Numbered from the stretch's first letter, positions 25,901-40,900 are shown. The stretch: 64,000 nt of DNA from Effrenium voratum (GCA_963377175.1 CAUJNA010000831.1:1-64000); one strand, 5' to 3'. The notes: generated by a model not told the origin, from the letters alone. Program-made: numbers and translations.

Positions 25901-28900
25901 GGACGGAGGAATGCATCCAGAAGTACGGTAATGCGGATGCCGCGAGGTCTGACCTGTATGTCTTTGGCCTCCGTGGCTCCTACCTGTATAGGTGGGAGAA
26001 GAACGCATGGAGGGCGAGAAGCGATGCGGCAACCGTGTGGAGTAAGGACGTCGGGTCGCTGGTCGCGCTCAACAACAAGGTGAAGGTGATGGTTTGCGGC
26101 CCGGGGCGATCGTTAGATCGAGAGGGCGACCAAGGGGTTCACATGCAGAAGGAGATCCAGTTGAAGATGAGCGATCTCCGCGTGAATTTGATCCCAGTGG
26201 TTTCAGCAGACGCTGTGTCATGGGGGAGTGAAGTTGACAGCTACGGCAGGAATCGGCCAGTCCAAAGAGCATGGATTGTGGTGCCGGCCTATCTTGCGGC
26301 TGTCCCGGACTTCTTCTCCCTGACTAGGACTACGTGGCCTGGTTCCGTCACGTTGTTCATCAGGGACAACATCCTCAAGGTTTTGAAGGAGGGTACTTCT
26401 TCGAAGATGGGTGATGGCGGCTCGATGTCTGAGTCTGAGGATGTCGATATGACAGGTGCCGCTCAGGGAGGGCCGCCGATAGGCGTAACCCCCGGTGGGC
26501 AGTCATCTGACGCAGGTCAGCGTGCGGAAGGTCAGACCGCTGCCCCGAAAGCACCTCCTAAGGCGTTAGTCACGAAGGAGATGCTGGCGTCGGTGAGACC
26601 AAAGTCTCCGCCGAACCCACCTCGGAGTCTGAGGGTTTCTTCACCTCAGGTCACTGCGACCGAAGTTGGGAATCGATGGTCATCGAATCTTCGGACGCCT
26701 AGAGCGACGATTGAGGAGGAGAACACGGGTGGCTCCACCGAGGTCGATGATCTCCTACCCGATAGGGAAGGGATCAATCTCCCTACGGATACCTTCAATG
26801 GTGGTGAGGGTCCGACCGAGGCCGAACTACTGGAGTTCACCGGGGACGTTGAGATGGAGCTGGAGAAGGAGGCCGAGGTTCCCGCTGTAGGTGAGGGAGA
26901 GACTCCCGGTAGGGAGGCTGAGATACCTCAAACCACTGCAGCCACGACTGAACCATCGGTGGAATCGTCTGCAGCAAGGCGAGCGGCGTCGCCCGTTAGG
27001 GAGGAACGCAGGGCTCGGGATCCTGTTGGTACCCAGAAGAAGGAAGAGGCGTCGGATCCGGTTGGCCCAGGTGTGCCAATCTCCTATGCTCCCAAGTACA
27101 CGGACGATGACGGGGACTTGCGGGATACTGCAGCGACCCCGAAGGCGGCTTCGACCCAGGAGTCTCGAGGGGGCATACACAATTATGCGAACACGCCGTA
27201 CCCGGAGCCCGAGCTGAAGCCAGCGGAGGTTCGGCATCACCGTGAGCATAGTTCCTATCTGTCTTCGAGGGGCTCACGGACCTCGGCGAGACCGGCGGAG
27301 AGCAGGTCAAATAGGAGGTTCATCGTTCAGCATATCCTGGCTAGGGAGGCTGGGGAGCCCTTCATCTATGCCGTGATCCGGAACAAAGCAATCACTCAAG
27401 AGCGGGTTACCGCAGAGGAGTGGAGGAAGGCGAACGAGACTAGCCACATTGTGTTCCCTAATCGCGATAGCGAGTGGAGTGCGGTGTTGGATCGAGCCGT
27501 GCATAATGATTACATGTACGGAGCGTTGGATGCTTCCCGAGCAGCTGGGAGGATCGATCAGGAGTACATCAATCCTCGAGATCGGAAGTCTACGCCATGG
27601 GGTGATCAACAATGGAACATGAAGAAGGTGGCGTCTGAGGCTGCCCACATCCCGTTAGGGATGAGGCAGGACATTCAGGCGAAGTACCATCATGGACGAG
27701 CACCTCCGGGGGACTGGGCAGATATGCCCGATCGGGACGACTACATGGTTCGTGGAGTGGTTAGCGACCCAAATCGCAGGGCGTATGACTGTCTCCGAGC
27801 GCCAGGAGTAAGGGCAACATTGCTAAACGCGCAGACGGGTCAGTGCATTCCTTTGGACGATCCGACGTGGGTGCCGGAGATTGCATCATCACATCTGCTG
27901 GTAGGGACGATCACCACGATCGCATCGCACGTGGATTGCGCCCTTGGGCGCGCATGGCGTATGCCTATGTTCCACCCCCAGCTGATGGCGGCGACAGCAA
28001 AGCTGGAGAAGTTGCAGAAATACTTCAACGCGCTGAACGAAGCGGTACTAGGCAAGCGGTTGGGGACTGCGCCTTTCAGCATGATAGCCAGTCACCTCGC
28101 TCCGGACTATCCCGACGAGGGAGCAGATGCCCGACACACTGGCGCAATCAGCGGCTGAGATCATGCTGTCTCATGTGTCGGCATTGTCACATTCAGGGTC
28201 TGCTTCCGATAGGAAGGAGATCCTCGGTAGGGATGGGTTCCCGTTCGGGAAATCATGGTTCGAAGATGACCCAGAAGGGGCCACTTGGCCTGGACACCAT
28301 ATGGCTGGGGGTGTCGCTGTCCCGCTGAAGCCGAAGACGAAGATCGTGTGGGGAAAGCGACCGCATGTGGATGACGAGGGTGATGTGGACCCTGGGGCGA
28401 GCTCTTCGGGGCAACAGAAAACCGAGCCGGCCCCCGATAGGGGCGCCGGGTCGGAAAAGGACGATGAAGTGACGCTTCCTGACATTGGGAAACTTTCCGT
28501 GACGGAGAAGAAGAAAGACGACATGGATGTGGATCAGGAAGGCTCCAAGAAGGATTCCGCCGGGACAGAGAAGCCCACGCCTCGGGATACTGAGGCTGGG
28601 AAGACAGACCCGAGCGAGATCACCAACTTCAAAGGGGCTACCTTCGAGGAGTACCGAAAGACTGCTCCAAACTATGTGTACAGCGGGGAGGGAGATGATC
28701 GAAGGATCCTTCCCAAGAACACTCCGATTGACATGGAGAAATCGCTGCCAGCTGAGGTAGCGCTCCTGATTCCTAGAGCAGTGGCCACGCAAAAGGAGGC
28801 TGAGGAAGCCGAGAAGGCCGCGATGGAGGCCATCCGCGGGGACTTTAGGCTCCCTGACGTGGGTCAGGAAGACAGGGAGAAGGTCGACCCTCACACCGTG

Positions 28901-31900
28901 ACGGATGAAGACTTGGCTGCGTCGATAGACGCGTTGACTAGGAGGTTGAGCGACATGCCTGAATGGTCGGGCAATCTGATTGATCCTGCAAAGTCTGCTG
29001 AGCTGGTCGCGGCGAGATGGGGCGGGAAGGCGAGTTATGACAAGCCTGAGGCTCCTCTGACTGAGGCTGGGATGAAGAGTGCGTCATTGGAGGATCGAGC
29101 TTATGCCCTGTCGCAGCTGAATGAGATGGTGAACTTTCACAAGAAGCACCTATGCTCTGGGCGAGGAGCGCCAATGGTAAGTGCAGCTGCCCCCAGTGGA
29201 CCCTTTGCTCCTGATCAGGTGGATGAAAGCAGGAGGTTCCGACCGAGTGAGGCGGCAAGCAAGATGACCTACAATCTTGTGGTCCCGGACGGAAGGAAGG
29301 ATTATCTTGCCGATAGGCGGGAAATCAATCCAGATCTAAGGGGTACTGGGGTTATCCCTGATGAGGCCGCTACATGCCAGATTGTGATTCCCTCGACTGG
29401 CCGGTCATTAAGGACATGCTTTTTATGCCTTTTTTTTGTGCTTTTTTGGGACCGAAAACCTTGTTTTTTCGCGTGCGCGTTCTTTGTCAAAACAATCCGT
29501 TTTTCGGACGTGTTTTTTTTTGCCGAAAATCTTGGGGAGGGAGGGGGGGGGGAAGAATTTTGGGATGCGCTCTTACTCCGAGGTGGCTTGAACTTGACTT
29601 GCGTTGCTGCATGGCCAAAAGGACCCCAAAGAAGAAAGTCAAGAGGGAAGGGGCGGGATCCGCTTGGGCAGAAACATGCAGCAGGGGAACTTGGCAGCCT
29701 ACTGGTTACAATCGTTGGCCACCTTAGCAGCCGATAAGCAAGAAGCAAAAGGCCGTGAACGCGCAGCTGCTCTCTTTTTTCCGGCATTGCCCCATGCCAA
29801 TGGAAAAGAGATACAGCTGGACAGCGCCAGTGAGACCCCGTCATATGGCAGCTGCCAGGTTTGCCTCAGGCACTGGCGCTGGCTGCTTTCGCCTCAAAAC
29901 AAACTGCGCGAGCGCAGTTTGTCATAAGCGCAAGCTGGTCCAACTTGCTGTTTAAATCACGCAGGGCCTCTTCAAGCCGCGCGTTCTTTTCAGCTGCTTC
30001 ACGGAATTTCTGCTCAGCCTGGCGGAGACGGTCACACCAGTCCCGTGCACCCATGGTAGTGCTTTTGGTCCAGAAATCTAATTCTTTCTTCATGGAGTCA
30101 TTGTCCAGCCGCAGCCGATCTACTTCAGCAAGCAACTCATCATGGTTTTGGAGATTCAATAGTTCTTCCTTGGTGAGTCGCACACGGATGTTGCAGCACC
30201 GGTTGTTCTCGTACCTGGCCCAGTGCAGTTTGCAAAGATGTTTTGGGCAGGCTCAAGAACACAGTTGAAGAGATAATAAAACACATACTACAATTATTGA
30301 CTGAACTGTTATTCCAAGCTGCCGTCTCTTAGTTGCAGTTTTGACATTCACGGGGTCGGCCTGCAGCTTCTTGGTGTTCTTCATCTCCCCCAGCTCGCTC
30401 TTTATTCTCACAACCATGGCACGCCCCCTTTGGCAACGGCGACGTGAAGTCAGGCGGCTGGAGCTTGACAAAGAAAGTAGCGAGAGTCCACCCCCTGCCC
30501 AGATCTTTTCAATGCTGGCCCATAAGAGTTTGTCAATGGTCGAAAGGTTCAACTACCGGCAAGTCAAGCTTTAGATCCCCAAAAAACAAAAAAGTCCAAC
30601 TTGCACAAAGTATTCAAGCACCACAAGAAAAAAACTACCATTCGGGCACTGGGCTCGGGCCCCAAAAAGTCATTCCATTCGGGCCCCGAAAAGATGGCTG
30701 GTGGACACAAATGTGCAGATTGAAACGGTGGCCTCCAAAGAGCCCCTGGAGGAACATCCACAGCCAAGAGCCCCGGGCCCCGAAAAGTTGTTCGATTTGG
30801 GCCCCGATTCGGGCCCCGAAAAGCTGTTCCATTCGGGTCCCGGATTCGGGCCCCGAAAAGTCGTATACCATTCGAGCCCCGAAAAGATGGCTGGTGGACA
30901 CAAATGTGCAGATTGAAACGGTGGCCTCCAAAGAGCCCCTGGAAAAACATCCAAAGCCAAGAGCCCCGGGCCGAAAAGTCGTTCGATTCGGGTCCTGGAT
31001 TCGGGCCCCGAAAAGCTGTTCCATTCGGGTCCCGGATTCGGGCCCGGATTCGGGCCCCGAAAAGTCGTATACCATTCGGGCTCCGAAAAGATGGCTGGTG
31101 GACACAAATGTGCAAATTGAAACAGTGGCATCCAAAGAGTCCCTGGAGAAACATCCACAGCCAAGAGCCCCGGGCCCCGAAAAGTTGTTCGATTCGGGCC
31201 CCGATTCGGGCCCCGAAAAGCTGTTCCATTCGGGTCCCGGATTCGGGCCCCGAAAAGTCGTATACCATTCGAGCCCCGAAAAGATGGCTGGTGGACACAA
31301 ATGTGCAGAACGGTGGCCTCCAAAGAGCCCCTAGAGAAACATCCACAGCCAAGAGCCCCGGGCCACGAAAAGTTGTTCGATTCGGGCCCCGAGCGGGCCC
31401 CGAAAAGCTGTTCCTTTCGGGTCCCGGATTCGGGCCCCGAAAAGTTGTTTGATTCGGGCCCCGATTCGGGCCCCGAAAAGCTGTTCCATTCGGGTCCCGG
31501 ATTCGGGCCCCGAAAAGCTGTTCCATTTGGGCCCCGGGTTCAGGCTCTAAATTGTTTTCAAGCTGGAAAAACTCTCCGTGTTGGCTCCGAAGACTTGTTC
31601 AAAATTTGGGCCGGGTTCAGGCCCCGAAGTTGCCACAGAGGGAGCAAGGGACAGTGGCGCAATGGCAGCGCGCCCGAACCAACCTGCGGACCCGCAGTTG
31701 GTAGGGAGGTCGCGGATTCAAATCCCGCCTGCCCCCATCTTTTGCGCAGAGTGACCCTCGGGGGGCTTCAACAATTCAATTGCCGAAAGGAGCTCTGGCG
31801 CCTCTGGCAGGCATGGCTGGCCTTCTGATGTGGAAGGTCTGAGAAACACATGAACACGCAGTGGCTGTTGAAACTCACGCGGGCTCCTTTTTCAGACTCT

Positions 31901-34900
31901 CAGCTTTCCCCGCGACATGTCAATTTCAAGATGGTCTGGCGAGTCCGAGATCCCTGAGAAAATGGTATGGTTCAAGGAGGTACTCGAAGTCGACGAGAAT
32001 GGGGAGATCACCTATCTCGAAGACGAGAGAAGGCAGTGGGAACGAAAAGGGGAATGGTACGGCTATGGGGACAATGAGAATGAGCCTTATCAGTACGTGT
32101 ACGTCGACGAGAAGAAGCTCAAGAGCAGTGATCATCGTGAATTATCAGCCTATCAAGTCCAACGATCATTGATAAGAGCGAGGATACTGAGCGAAGTGGT
32201 GGATGACATATACAAGAAGCACTACTTCCCGGTGACCAAGGAGAGCTCCATAATGTTTGAATATGATCGGGATAAGGACGAGATCAAGGAATCGGCCGTT
32301 GACGAAGAAACGGCACGGTCTGCCGAAGAATGTGTTCGCAATGTCAACGTGCATCAGCAGGCGGGTGAAATGGTTGATGGACACCGGATGTGGTCATGAT
32401 CTCATCGGGAGAGCCAAGGCAAAGAGCCTGGGTGTCGATATCGTGAAGGACGATGACGAGATCGTGTTCCAAACCGCAAATGGTTCCACTTCCACGTCCG
32501 ATGTGGCCAAAATAGTCGTGGACGAGTTGGACGAGACTGTCGAGCCGCACGTGTTGGACGAGACACCCACAGTATTGTCGATAGGGAGGAGATGCATGAA
32601 AATGGGTTATGCATTTCACTGGATGCCTGGTAAACTACCTTTCATGGTTACACCAAAGCAAGGATTCGTGCACTTACAAGTCAAGGACGACATCCCATAC
32701 CTCGTGAGTGATGGTAAGCTTCGGAGTAACAGGCATCGCCCTACGATAGACGACCTCAAGGAGCACTTTTCGGAAGTATTGGCAATGGTAACGAACGATG
32801 AGGCAGATCAGGATGGCGATGATGACAACGAGGTCACACCCGCCGCTGTCGGTGAATCCGCAGAGGTCGAGGGTGAGCGCCATGATGGTGCATTCGACTT
32901 CGGGCCACCCGGAGGAGCCGGTCCAGTACGTCCGCCTCCCGTAGCTGAGGAAATACCAGTAGATGTTGGGCCAGTCCCGCGTCGACATGGTGATGCCGAA
33001 GCTGACGAGGAAGAGGTTGATGAGGATGATCCAGATGCCGGAATCGAAGTTGATGTATACGAAGGGTCATCCATAAAGAGGAAAGTCGGTGTCCTCAAGA
33101 GGGACGCCAACTCCATTGCTCATTTGCTTACACATAGATATCGAAACCCTTTCTGCGAGTCATGCGTCAAGGCAAAGATGAGACACTTCAGATCACGAAC
33201 AGGGGCCTTCAAGAGGGAGGTAAAGATGTTCGGGGACCTGGTGACGTTCGACTTCGTGACGGCATCGGGGGATCATGAAGTGGAGTATGCGCTCATTATT
33301 CGGGACATATATACCGGGATTATCATGGCTTATCCGACTGCAAGAAGAGACACTGACTCCGTCGTCAGGGCCATCAAGCACTTCTGCGGGAGGAGGAAGA
33401 TCAAGCAGGTATACTCGGATGATGGCCCGGAACTGATCAATGCATGCGTGGAGCTGAAGCTGAACCACGACCCGTCGCTGCCTGGACGACCGCAGAATAA
33501 TTCCCTTGCTGAGAGAACAAATCAATTCATCATTGATCAGACTTCGGCTTGTCTTGTACATGCCGGTCTACCCACGTGCTACTGGGTGCAGGCCATCACC
33601 ACGCTATGCCATCTTATGAACATTGAGGAAGTGAATGGATCGAGCGCTTGGATGAGGCTGCATGGCGAGGAGTTCAAAGGCGAGAAGATACCTTTTGGTG
33701 CGTTAGTAGACTTCAAGCCGAGTGAAGCACGAGGGGAGAAGAGGGAGAAATTCGAACCAAGAGGGGAAACTGGTATATTTGCTGGATACGTGTTGAGCAC
33801 CGAAATGCATTGGGCGAATAAGTATCGGGCTTGGGCCCTCACCGCATTTGCAGGTGCAGAGTTGAACATCAAGAAAGCAAAGGTTCCACCTCGGTTGAGA
33901 ATGCCACATCAGACGGAGAGGATGATTCTCAAGTCACCTCTGACATTCCCAATACAACAGAAGTACAAGGCTGCCAACGAGACTTTGGAGGGGATTGAGA
34001 TGTCTGTCGATGCAATCGGTCTGGATGCACGTGACCATCTGATCGAAGATGAGGACTACGAGCCTGAGTTGTTGCAGAGTGACGAGAAGCGACTGCTCGA
34101 CGATCAGGTCGATCAGATCGCTGGTCTACTGCTTGACGATGGTCCGGAGGTACTTGTCGGAGATCGGGGGGATCAGGTAGAAGAAGAAGACGCTAGACCA
34201 AGCTCATCGAGAGGAAAAGGGGACGGACATGCCAAGGGCGACGATGAAGTTACGAAGCCCGACCTCCCACATGTGTCAGCTGGACTACCTGGGATGGCAT
34301 CACGTACGTCAACGATGATGGCAAGGAGGTTAAGATCGATAAGGCCGGGAGACCATATCCTGTCGGGAAGGATGGCTTCAGGCTAATGAAGACATCGAGA
34401 CCTCCAGAGTACACTCCCGATGAATGGAAAATGATGAGTAAATACTACACCAAGGAAGAAAAGGCCGAGGTGAAGGGCGGTGGCAAGAAGAAGAAAGACG
34501 ACCCCAAAAGTAAGGAATCTGAGGTTTCAGCGCCGGCTGAGGCACAGACATTGCAGATGCCCGGTGGTAAGAGAATTCGAGCAATGCTTCGAAGCCGCTG
34601 GGGCGGAGTCGAATGGCAGTACAATTGGGGGTTGCGGAAGAACGTATCAAAGATCAAGAACCCACTGGATGGGAAACACTTGGCTGAGCTTGATTGGGTC
34701 AGGATAGTTGTAAATCCTGTTGACGGAGTGGTTGTTCTCATGGATTCCAAGCAATCCCAAGACGTCATGAGACGAAACGTTCAGCTTGAGAAAGAATTTG
34801 CGTGTCTGGTGGTAATTTACGCCTGGAAGTTCAAATCTGAGGAGCGGTCGAGATCGACTCCAAATTGGACGAAGGCAGTTGCATCAGTCATAGGGCGTCA

Positions 34901-37900
34901 TGAAGACGAAGCTGAAACGACATCGGGGACAGATCCTACGGTCGACGAATCGACGGATTTTACCTGGTATGAATGGGAGGAATCTGCTGAGGTAGTTTCT
35001 GGAAAAGTACCATTCGCGTTGCCCGCAATAGGGGAAAATGGTGAAGCCAAGAAATACCCATCGATGCCGTGCGTGACTTCTGAGAAGATACAGCACAGAG
35101 AGAAAGCCGTAAAAGTTGTACGACTCTTCCAAGCTTTAGTGTCCAGACCGGTTGGTGTTGGTCGGAAAGAAATGCTGACCAACCCTGACGCGCTGGCATC
35201 AATGAAGAAAGAATGGTCGGGATTAATCGACCAGGGCGTCTTCGACCTTGGCGCAGTGCGGGAATATGACGCCGTGGCCAAGGAGGCAAAAGCAAAAGGG
35301 GAAGAGATACACATGGCTCGCGCACATGGTATTTGTGTTGAGAAGCACTCACAGTTGCCTGTTGGTGATCCTAAGAGGAAGTTCAAGGGTAGAGGCGTGT
35401 TGCTGGGGAACCAAGTGAAGAATCAAAGCTTTGAAGCTGCGATGTTTCAAGACTTGGGGAACTCTCCTGCTTCGTTTGAGGCCTCGCGTTGGGCGGATTT
35501 TTTGGGTTGTCATGAGGGCTGGGATGTGCAGATGGCCGACGCTGTCCAAGCGTACATCCAGGCCACGTTGAGAGGCACTCCATGTTGGATTGAATTGCCA
35601 CCAGAGGCTGTGCCGAGTGAATGCAATTGGGCTAAGTACAGAAGACCAGTCGTCCCATTGAGGAAGGCGCTGTACGGACACCCAGATGCGGGAACATTCT
35701 GGGAGCAGCACTGTGATGAATCGGTGCGCGCCGTTGGTTTTGAACCCATCGGTGAGGAATGGCCGTCAGTGTACATTCATGAAAAGCTCCAGCTTGTTCT
35801 GGTTGTGTATGTCGACGACTTCAAAATGGCAGGGCCGCAAAAGAACCTTGCCCAGGGATGGAGCATGTTACGTACACGTTTGAAGATTGAGCCCGAGACT
35901 GGACTTGACATGTACCTTGGTTGTAACCAAAGCAAGGGAAACGTCACTCTCGGGAACGGACACCGCGTAACAACGGTGACCTATGACCTGGAACAGTTCC
36001 TACGTTCCTGTGTCGACCGCTATCTTGAGGTGGCGGGCGACGTAAAGTTGAATAAGGTTGTCACTCCTGAGTTGCATGAAGAAACAAAGAATCACGTCTC
36101 ACGGAAGCCTGCCAGAGAGGGGCCGTCAGTCGTGTGCAATTGGTGTAACAATCTTGTGCCCACGGTTCTGCCACAGTGCCGGACCAGCGGGGAGGGACTC
36201 CTGAGTTGGCCATGAAGGAGCCCGTGCGTGGACACCTTGCTCCGCATGCCGCTAGCGTACTGATGAAGTTGCTGTACGGCGCGCGGATTGCTCGCTTCGA
36301 TTTGTTGCGGCAAGTGAATCGCCTGGCACGGAACGTGCACAGGTGGACTGACTCCGATGATCGGGGTTTGCATCATTTGATGTGCTATGTACATCATACG
36401 AAACATTGGCGCATGGTCGGTTGGGTCGGAGACTCCATGGATGATGTGCACTTGGCCTTGTATGCGGACGCAGACTTTGCTGGATGTGTTGACTCGCTAC
36501 GTTCCACCTCTGGTGGACACTTGAATATACAAGGGCCTAATACTCGGTTTCCGTTGTCTGGCAGCTCAAAAAGACAGGGTTGTGTGAGTCACTCAACTCC
36601 TGAGGCCGAAATAGTTGCGGCCGATGTTGCCATGAGAGCCATGGGTATGCCTGCTCTAAAGTTGTTGCAGCGGATTCTCAAGAAGTCACCGAACTTTGTG
36701 TTCTATGACGATAACAAGGCTATGATCGGTGTCGTGCGATCGGGGAGAAACCCCACGATGCGCCACCTTGAGAGAAGCCATGGTGTTTGCATTTCGTGGA
36801 TGCATGAGATGTTCACACGTGATTACATGTATTTGGCGTATGAGGTCACCGACAGAATGGCGGCTGACATCTACACCAAGGCGTTCAATGATGGACGCAA
36901 ATGGAAGCATGCATGTTTGCAGATTGGTCTACTCGACCCGAGCTTGCTGTCTGACCCGGATACCCTCAAGGCGCTCACACCTACGTGTGACCCCATAAAA
37001 GGGACCATGCAGACCGCTTCGGGAACGGTTGACGGAGTTCCCACATTCCCGTACACACACATTCCGGTCATGCCCCCGGACCTGTGGTGGCCCGGATTGA
37101 CATCCAAAGAGGGATTGCATGAGCATGAAGGACATGATCCGGTCGTCGTTGCTAAGGGACCCAGATTGATGCGTGTGAAGCCTCCACTCGCGGTCGTGAC
37201 ACCATTCGGGAGCAAGTGGCTTCGCTCCACTTGGTTTCTGAGGAACGGGTCATGGCTCAAGGTTGAGGACAGGGTTGACCCTGGGTTACAGTGTGCGCGG
37301 ATTGATGGGTGGGTTGAACGAGCAGTTTGGCAGTTTCATCCTGTGCCGGTTGCTGTACCGGCGCGGGAACAATCTCCGCGACCACGACCAATTCACGTCG
37401 GGTCCGGGGAGGTTGACATGCAGTCAGTGCTGGCCGCATTCGTTGAAGAACTGTCGAACGAGCGCATTGAATTAAAATGTGTCAATGACCTTGCTTTGGA
37501 AACTTTGCTCCGGTTGAAGCTGCTTATGCGTTGCTTGCATACCAGTCATGAGCAACTTGTTCCTGGTCGTTGTTTTGTTCCATATCGCATTGCGGTGAAG
37601 CACAAACCACAGCTAGCGCCGGGCATTGAGCTCGCGATGGTTAAACATGACGGTGGTGTGCTCAAAGCTCCAGTGCATGTCTCGCTTCCTGGTATGAGAA
37701 CTCGCACAGTCGTCACTTTGTACAGTGTTGATTTGGCTCGGCCTATTGTGCTGATGGCATGTTCTGAGCCACGCAACTGGTTCACTGCCCTTGCCCGCCA
37801 TAACGGGCCGCAGGTCGTGACCATCACACTGGTCGATGACTTACTGAGCGAGTACGGGGGGAGAATCGCCAGACATGTGCTTACTAAACCTTCCGATTTG

Positions 37901-40900
37901 TTGTTCTTCGCCGGGCCTTGCACGGGGGGATCATCATGGGCACGCCTCAACAAGACTCGCGGAGTTGACACCGCAGAGAAAATCGAGGCCAAACAGAAGG
38001 AATTTTTGAAATTGTTTGAACGGTTCGTTGAAATCAAAAGGCATGCCATGACGAAACGCGCTGCGATTTTGTTTGAGTTGCCTGGAAGTTGCGATTATTG
38101 GAAGGATGAGAGACTGCATGAGGTTGTTCATGATGGCATTAGTCATGAGTTTGATGGGTGTCGCTATGGCTTGAAGCAAAGGTATGCGAAGAAACCCATG
38201 CCGATCAAGAAACCATGGAGAGTTGTTTCGTGGAACTTTGACCTTGGCAGCTCATTGTCTAAGAAGTGTAATGGAAACCATGAACATGGACCTTGTGCCG
38301 GTCGGGAAACCAAGGAAACCCAGTTGTACACGTCGTTAATTGTGTGTGTGATCCTCCGTCGTTTTCGTGCTCGAGCAAAGTGCCTTCAGCCGGCACCATT
38401 GAAACTCGCTCTTGCTTGTATCACGCGAGGGAGATCGCGGAAGCATCAAGCTGCTGCGTGTGAAATTCGCACCACCCCGACTGTACCACCGAGGAGCTGG
38501 GCTAGTCCCGATCCTCTGGTGCCAACAGGGAGCTGGGCTAGTCCCGAACCCCAAGTTTCGAAGAGGAGTTGGGTCAGTCCCACGCCTCAATTGAGAGCTG
38601 GGCAATTATTGGGACTATTCTGTGGCTTTATTTGCAGCTGCCTATTCTGGGTTTTCCCGGTTCTGGAGAATATCATCAAGATGACTGCCAATGCGACTGT
38701 CGTCAACACGAATGAATTCTTCTGCGTGCCTGTTGGGAAATCCAGACATGCGGCGGTATTCTTGGGGAACCTCGTGAAGAACGCCATCGAGGAGGGCAAA
38801 AGAATCCCCAGGAGAATGGAAATGGGCAGCGACCTGGGTCTGTGCGTGAAGTGGATCGAGGACATTGGAGTCCCCGCTTTCTATGCCTACTCAGCGTACT
38901 ATTCTGCCAAATGCCGCGGAATGATGAAAGGAGAAGGGCAATCCATGAGGGTTGCATTAGAGTTTATCAGCAAGATCTTCGGACAACTTTCTGCTGACGA
39001 ATGCATGCTTGGGTGGAGAGAATTCTGCAGCAAAGGGAAGAAGATCGTGGCGGCGCTGAACCAACTTTGCGGAGAAGCATCGCTACTGGCGAAGAATCCC
39101 GAGCTGCTCAACGTCACCAAGTACTGCATCGAAGGGGCAGACATGCTGAGATCCATCGCAGACATTTGGGATCTCGCTACGGGTGTGGCCGAGGATAACG
39201 AGGAACGGTCTTTCAAAGCTGCGTTCCACCAAGACACTCCAGTCGGGGAGGTCTACAAAGAGTTCATCAGTGATGAGCCGACCAGGACCTCGTCATCGAG
39301 GAGGTGGAGGAGCTCCGAGGAGTTCCTAACGACCGCAGAGTTTGAAAGGCACGATCGGAGAGTTTCGAAATTCAGAGATCGAAGCTGGGGGAAAGTATTC
39401 ACGCTGAACGTGATCAAGGCTCCCAAACTAGACTTCCATGGTCGTGGTTCAAGAGACGACTATCAGAAAAATTGGGACCTTGGGCTGACCTATCAGAATG
39501 AGCTGCGCGCGTCGATGAAGAACCTCGCGTACGCAATGAGAAGAGATGAAAGAGCTCACCAGCACAACCTTTTGCGCTGGATGATCTGTGGGTCAACCCC
39601 CAGCGACATCTCTGACGCGTGCATCGGGGCAATCAACTCACTTATGTGCGTTTCCTTCATCATGAGGAGGTTGCAGCCATTGATCGGTGAAAGGGATGCT
39701 AGAGATCAGTCGTACACAGCCTATTTCCGTCAGGACAAGAATGAGCTAAAAGATCTATATCGAGAGGTCGAGTCCGCCAGGAACTTCCTGTGGTGCATCG
39801 ACATGATCTACGAATCGAAGCTGCCTGCGATGAACATCAACTCCATCAGTTTGGCACCACACGCGGCTGACAGGGCCGCTGAGAACCAAGATCGGCGCAA
39901 GTGGGTAAGCTGGCTGAAGGAGATCGAAAAGAAAGCCGAGAAGGATGTCATGATCGACTTCTACCAGAACAACTACTGCACCATTCACGAAGTCGGGAGG
40001 GAACTGGAGAGGTACCCCGAGGACTTCGCGATCGGGGAAGAGCCGACATGGTGGGTGATGGGCACTTCGAAGACGGAACCGCCGAGAAAGACGGAGAGAC
40101 AGCAAAAGTCGGCATCCAGCTCCGGGCAAAGGAGCCAAACCTCTGGTGGGCCAGTCCCCCAGCAGGGAGCTTCAAGCGGGGGGTCATATGCAAGCGACAC
40201 CGTCAAGATTGACAACGAAATCATTGACTCAATATTCCGCATGAACTCTGGTGGTGATGACGACAGATGGACGATCATCAATCCAACTGCTGGGCTTGAA
40301 ACATACACCTCATTCGAAGGGGGTATCACTCCGAGTGGCGCGACAGTCAACGTGAAGTTCAACATTGACGCCAACACTGGATACCCAATCATACAGACTG
40401 TATTTGGGCCGTGTCTCGCAGAAGGGAAGAACGCGGCATATTGGGAGTGCATGCTGAGATGCCTGACTTCTTCGTTGGTACACTTCGAGGAGAAGACCAG
40501 CGCGGAGAAGATCATTCTTTCCTACGTTGGAAAAGGGAATGCGGCATGGCTTCAGCTGTATGCTTTCATGTGTGCCCAAACAGGATGCTTGATTACTGGG
40601 CGCCTTCCGGGCGCCAAGGCCATCAACGCGTTGATCCAGGCAGAGAAGAACCCAGACAACGCACCTGGACGGTTGAACCGGATCATCAAGGAGCAGAAAA
40701 GGGGTCCCTTCGGTGGGGCAACGATTCGCGACATGATGATTCAGAAGAAGAGCTTCTTAGTCCTGGATTGGCCCCTGAGGGCTGTCAATGCGAAAGGGAG
40801 CACGAAGACCTTCCAGATGATGGTCAACGAACAGGGGTGGACAAACATCGAGGAGAGATCGTACTACGGTTCGAGTGAGCAAGTCTCCTCGTCCGCAGCT

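Noticed and set aside
25800..26400. Possible nuclease or NYN-type domain in the 1482-residue ORF
   Set aside because: Only vague hydrophobic-strand similarity; no catalytic pattern could be pinned down.
29397..29737. C-terminal extension of the element 1 ORF through the inverted repeat
   Set aside because: The frame continues only by chance through element 2; the true continuation is at 59071.
30444..31828. Long ORFs on both strands over the 195-bp repeats
   Set aside because: They are open on both strands and in several frames because the unit lacks stops; no domain is present.
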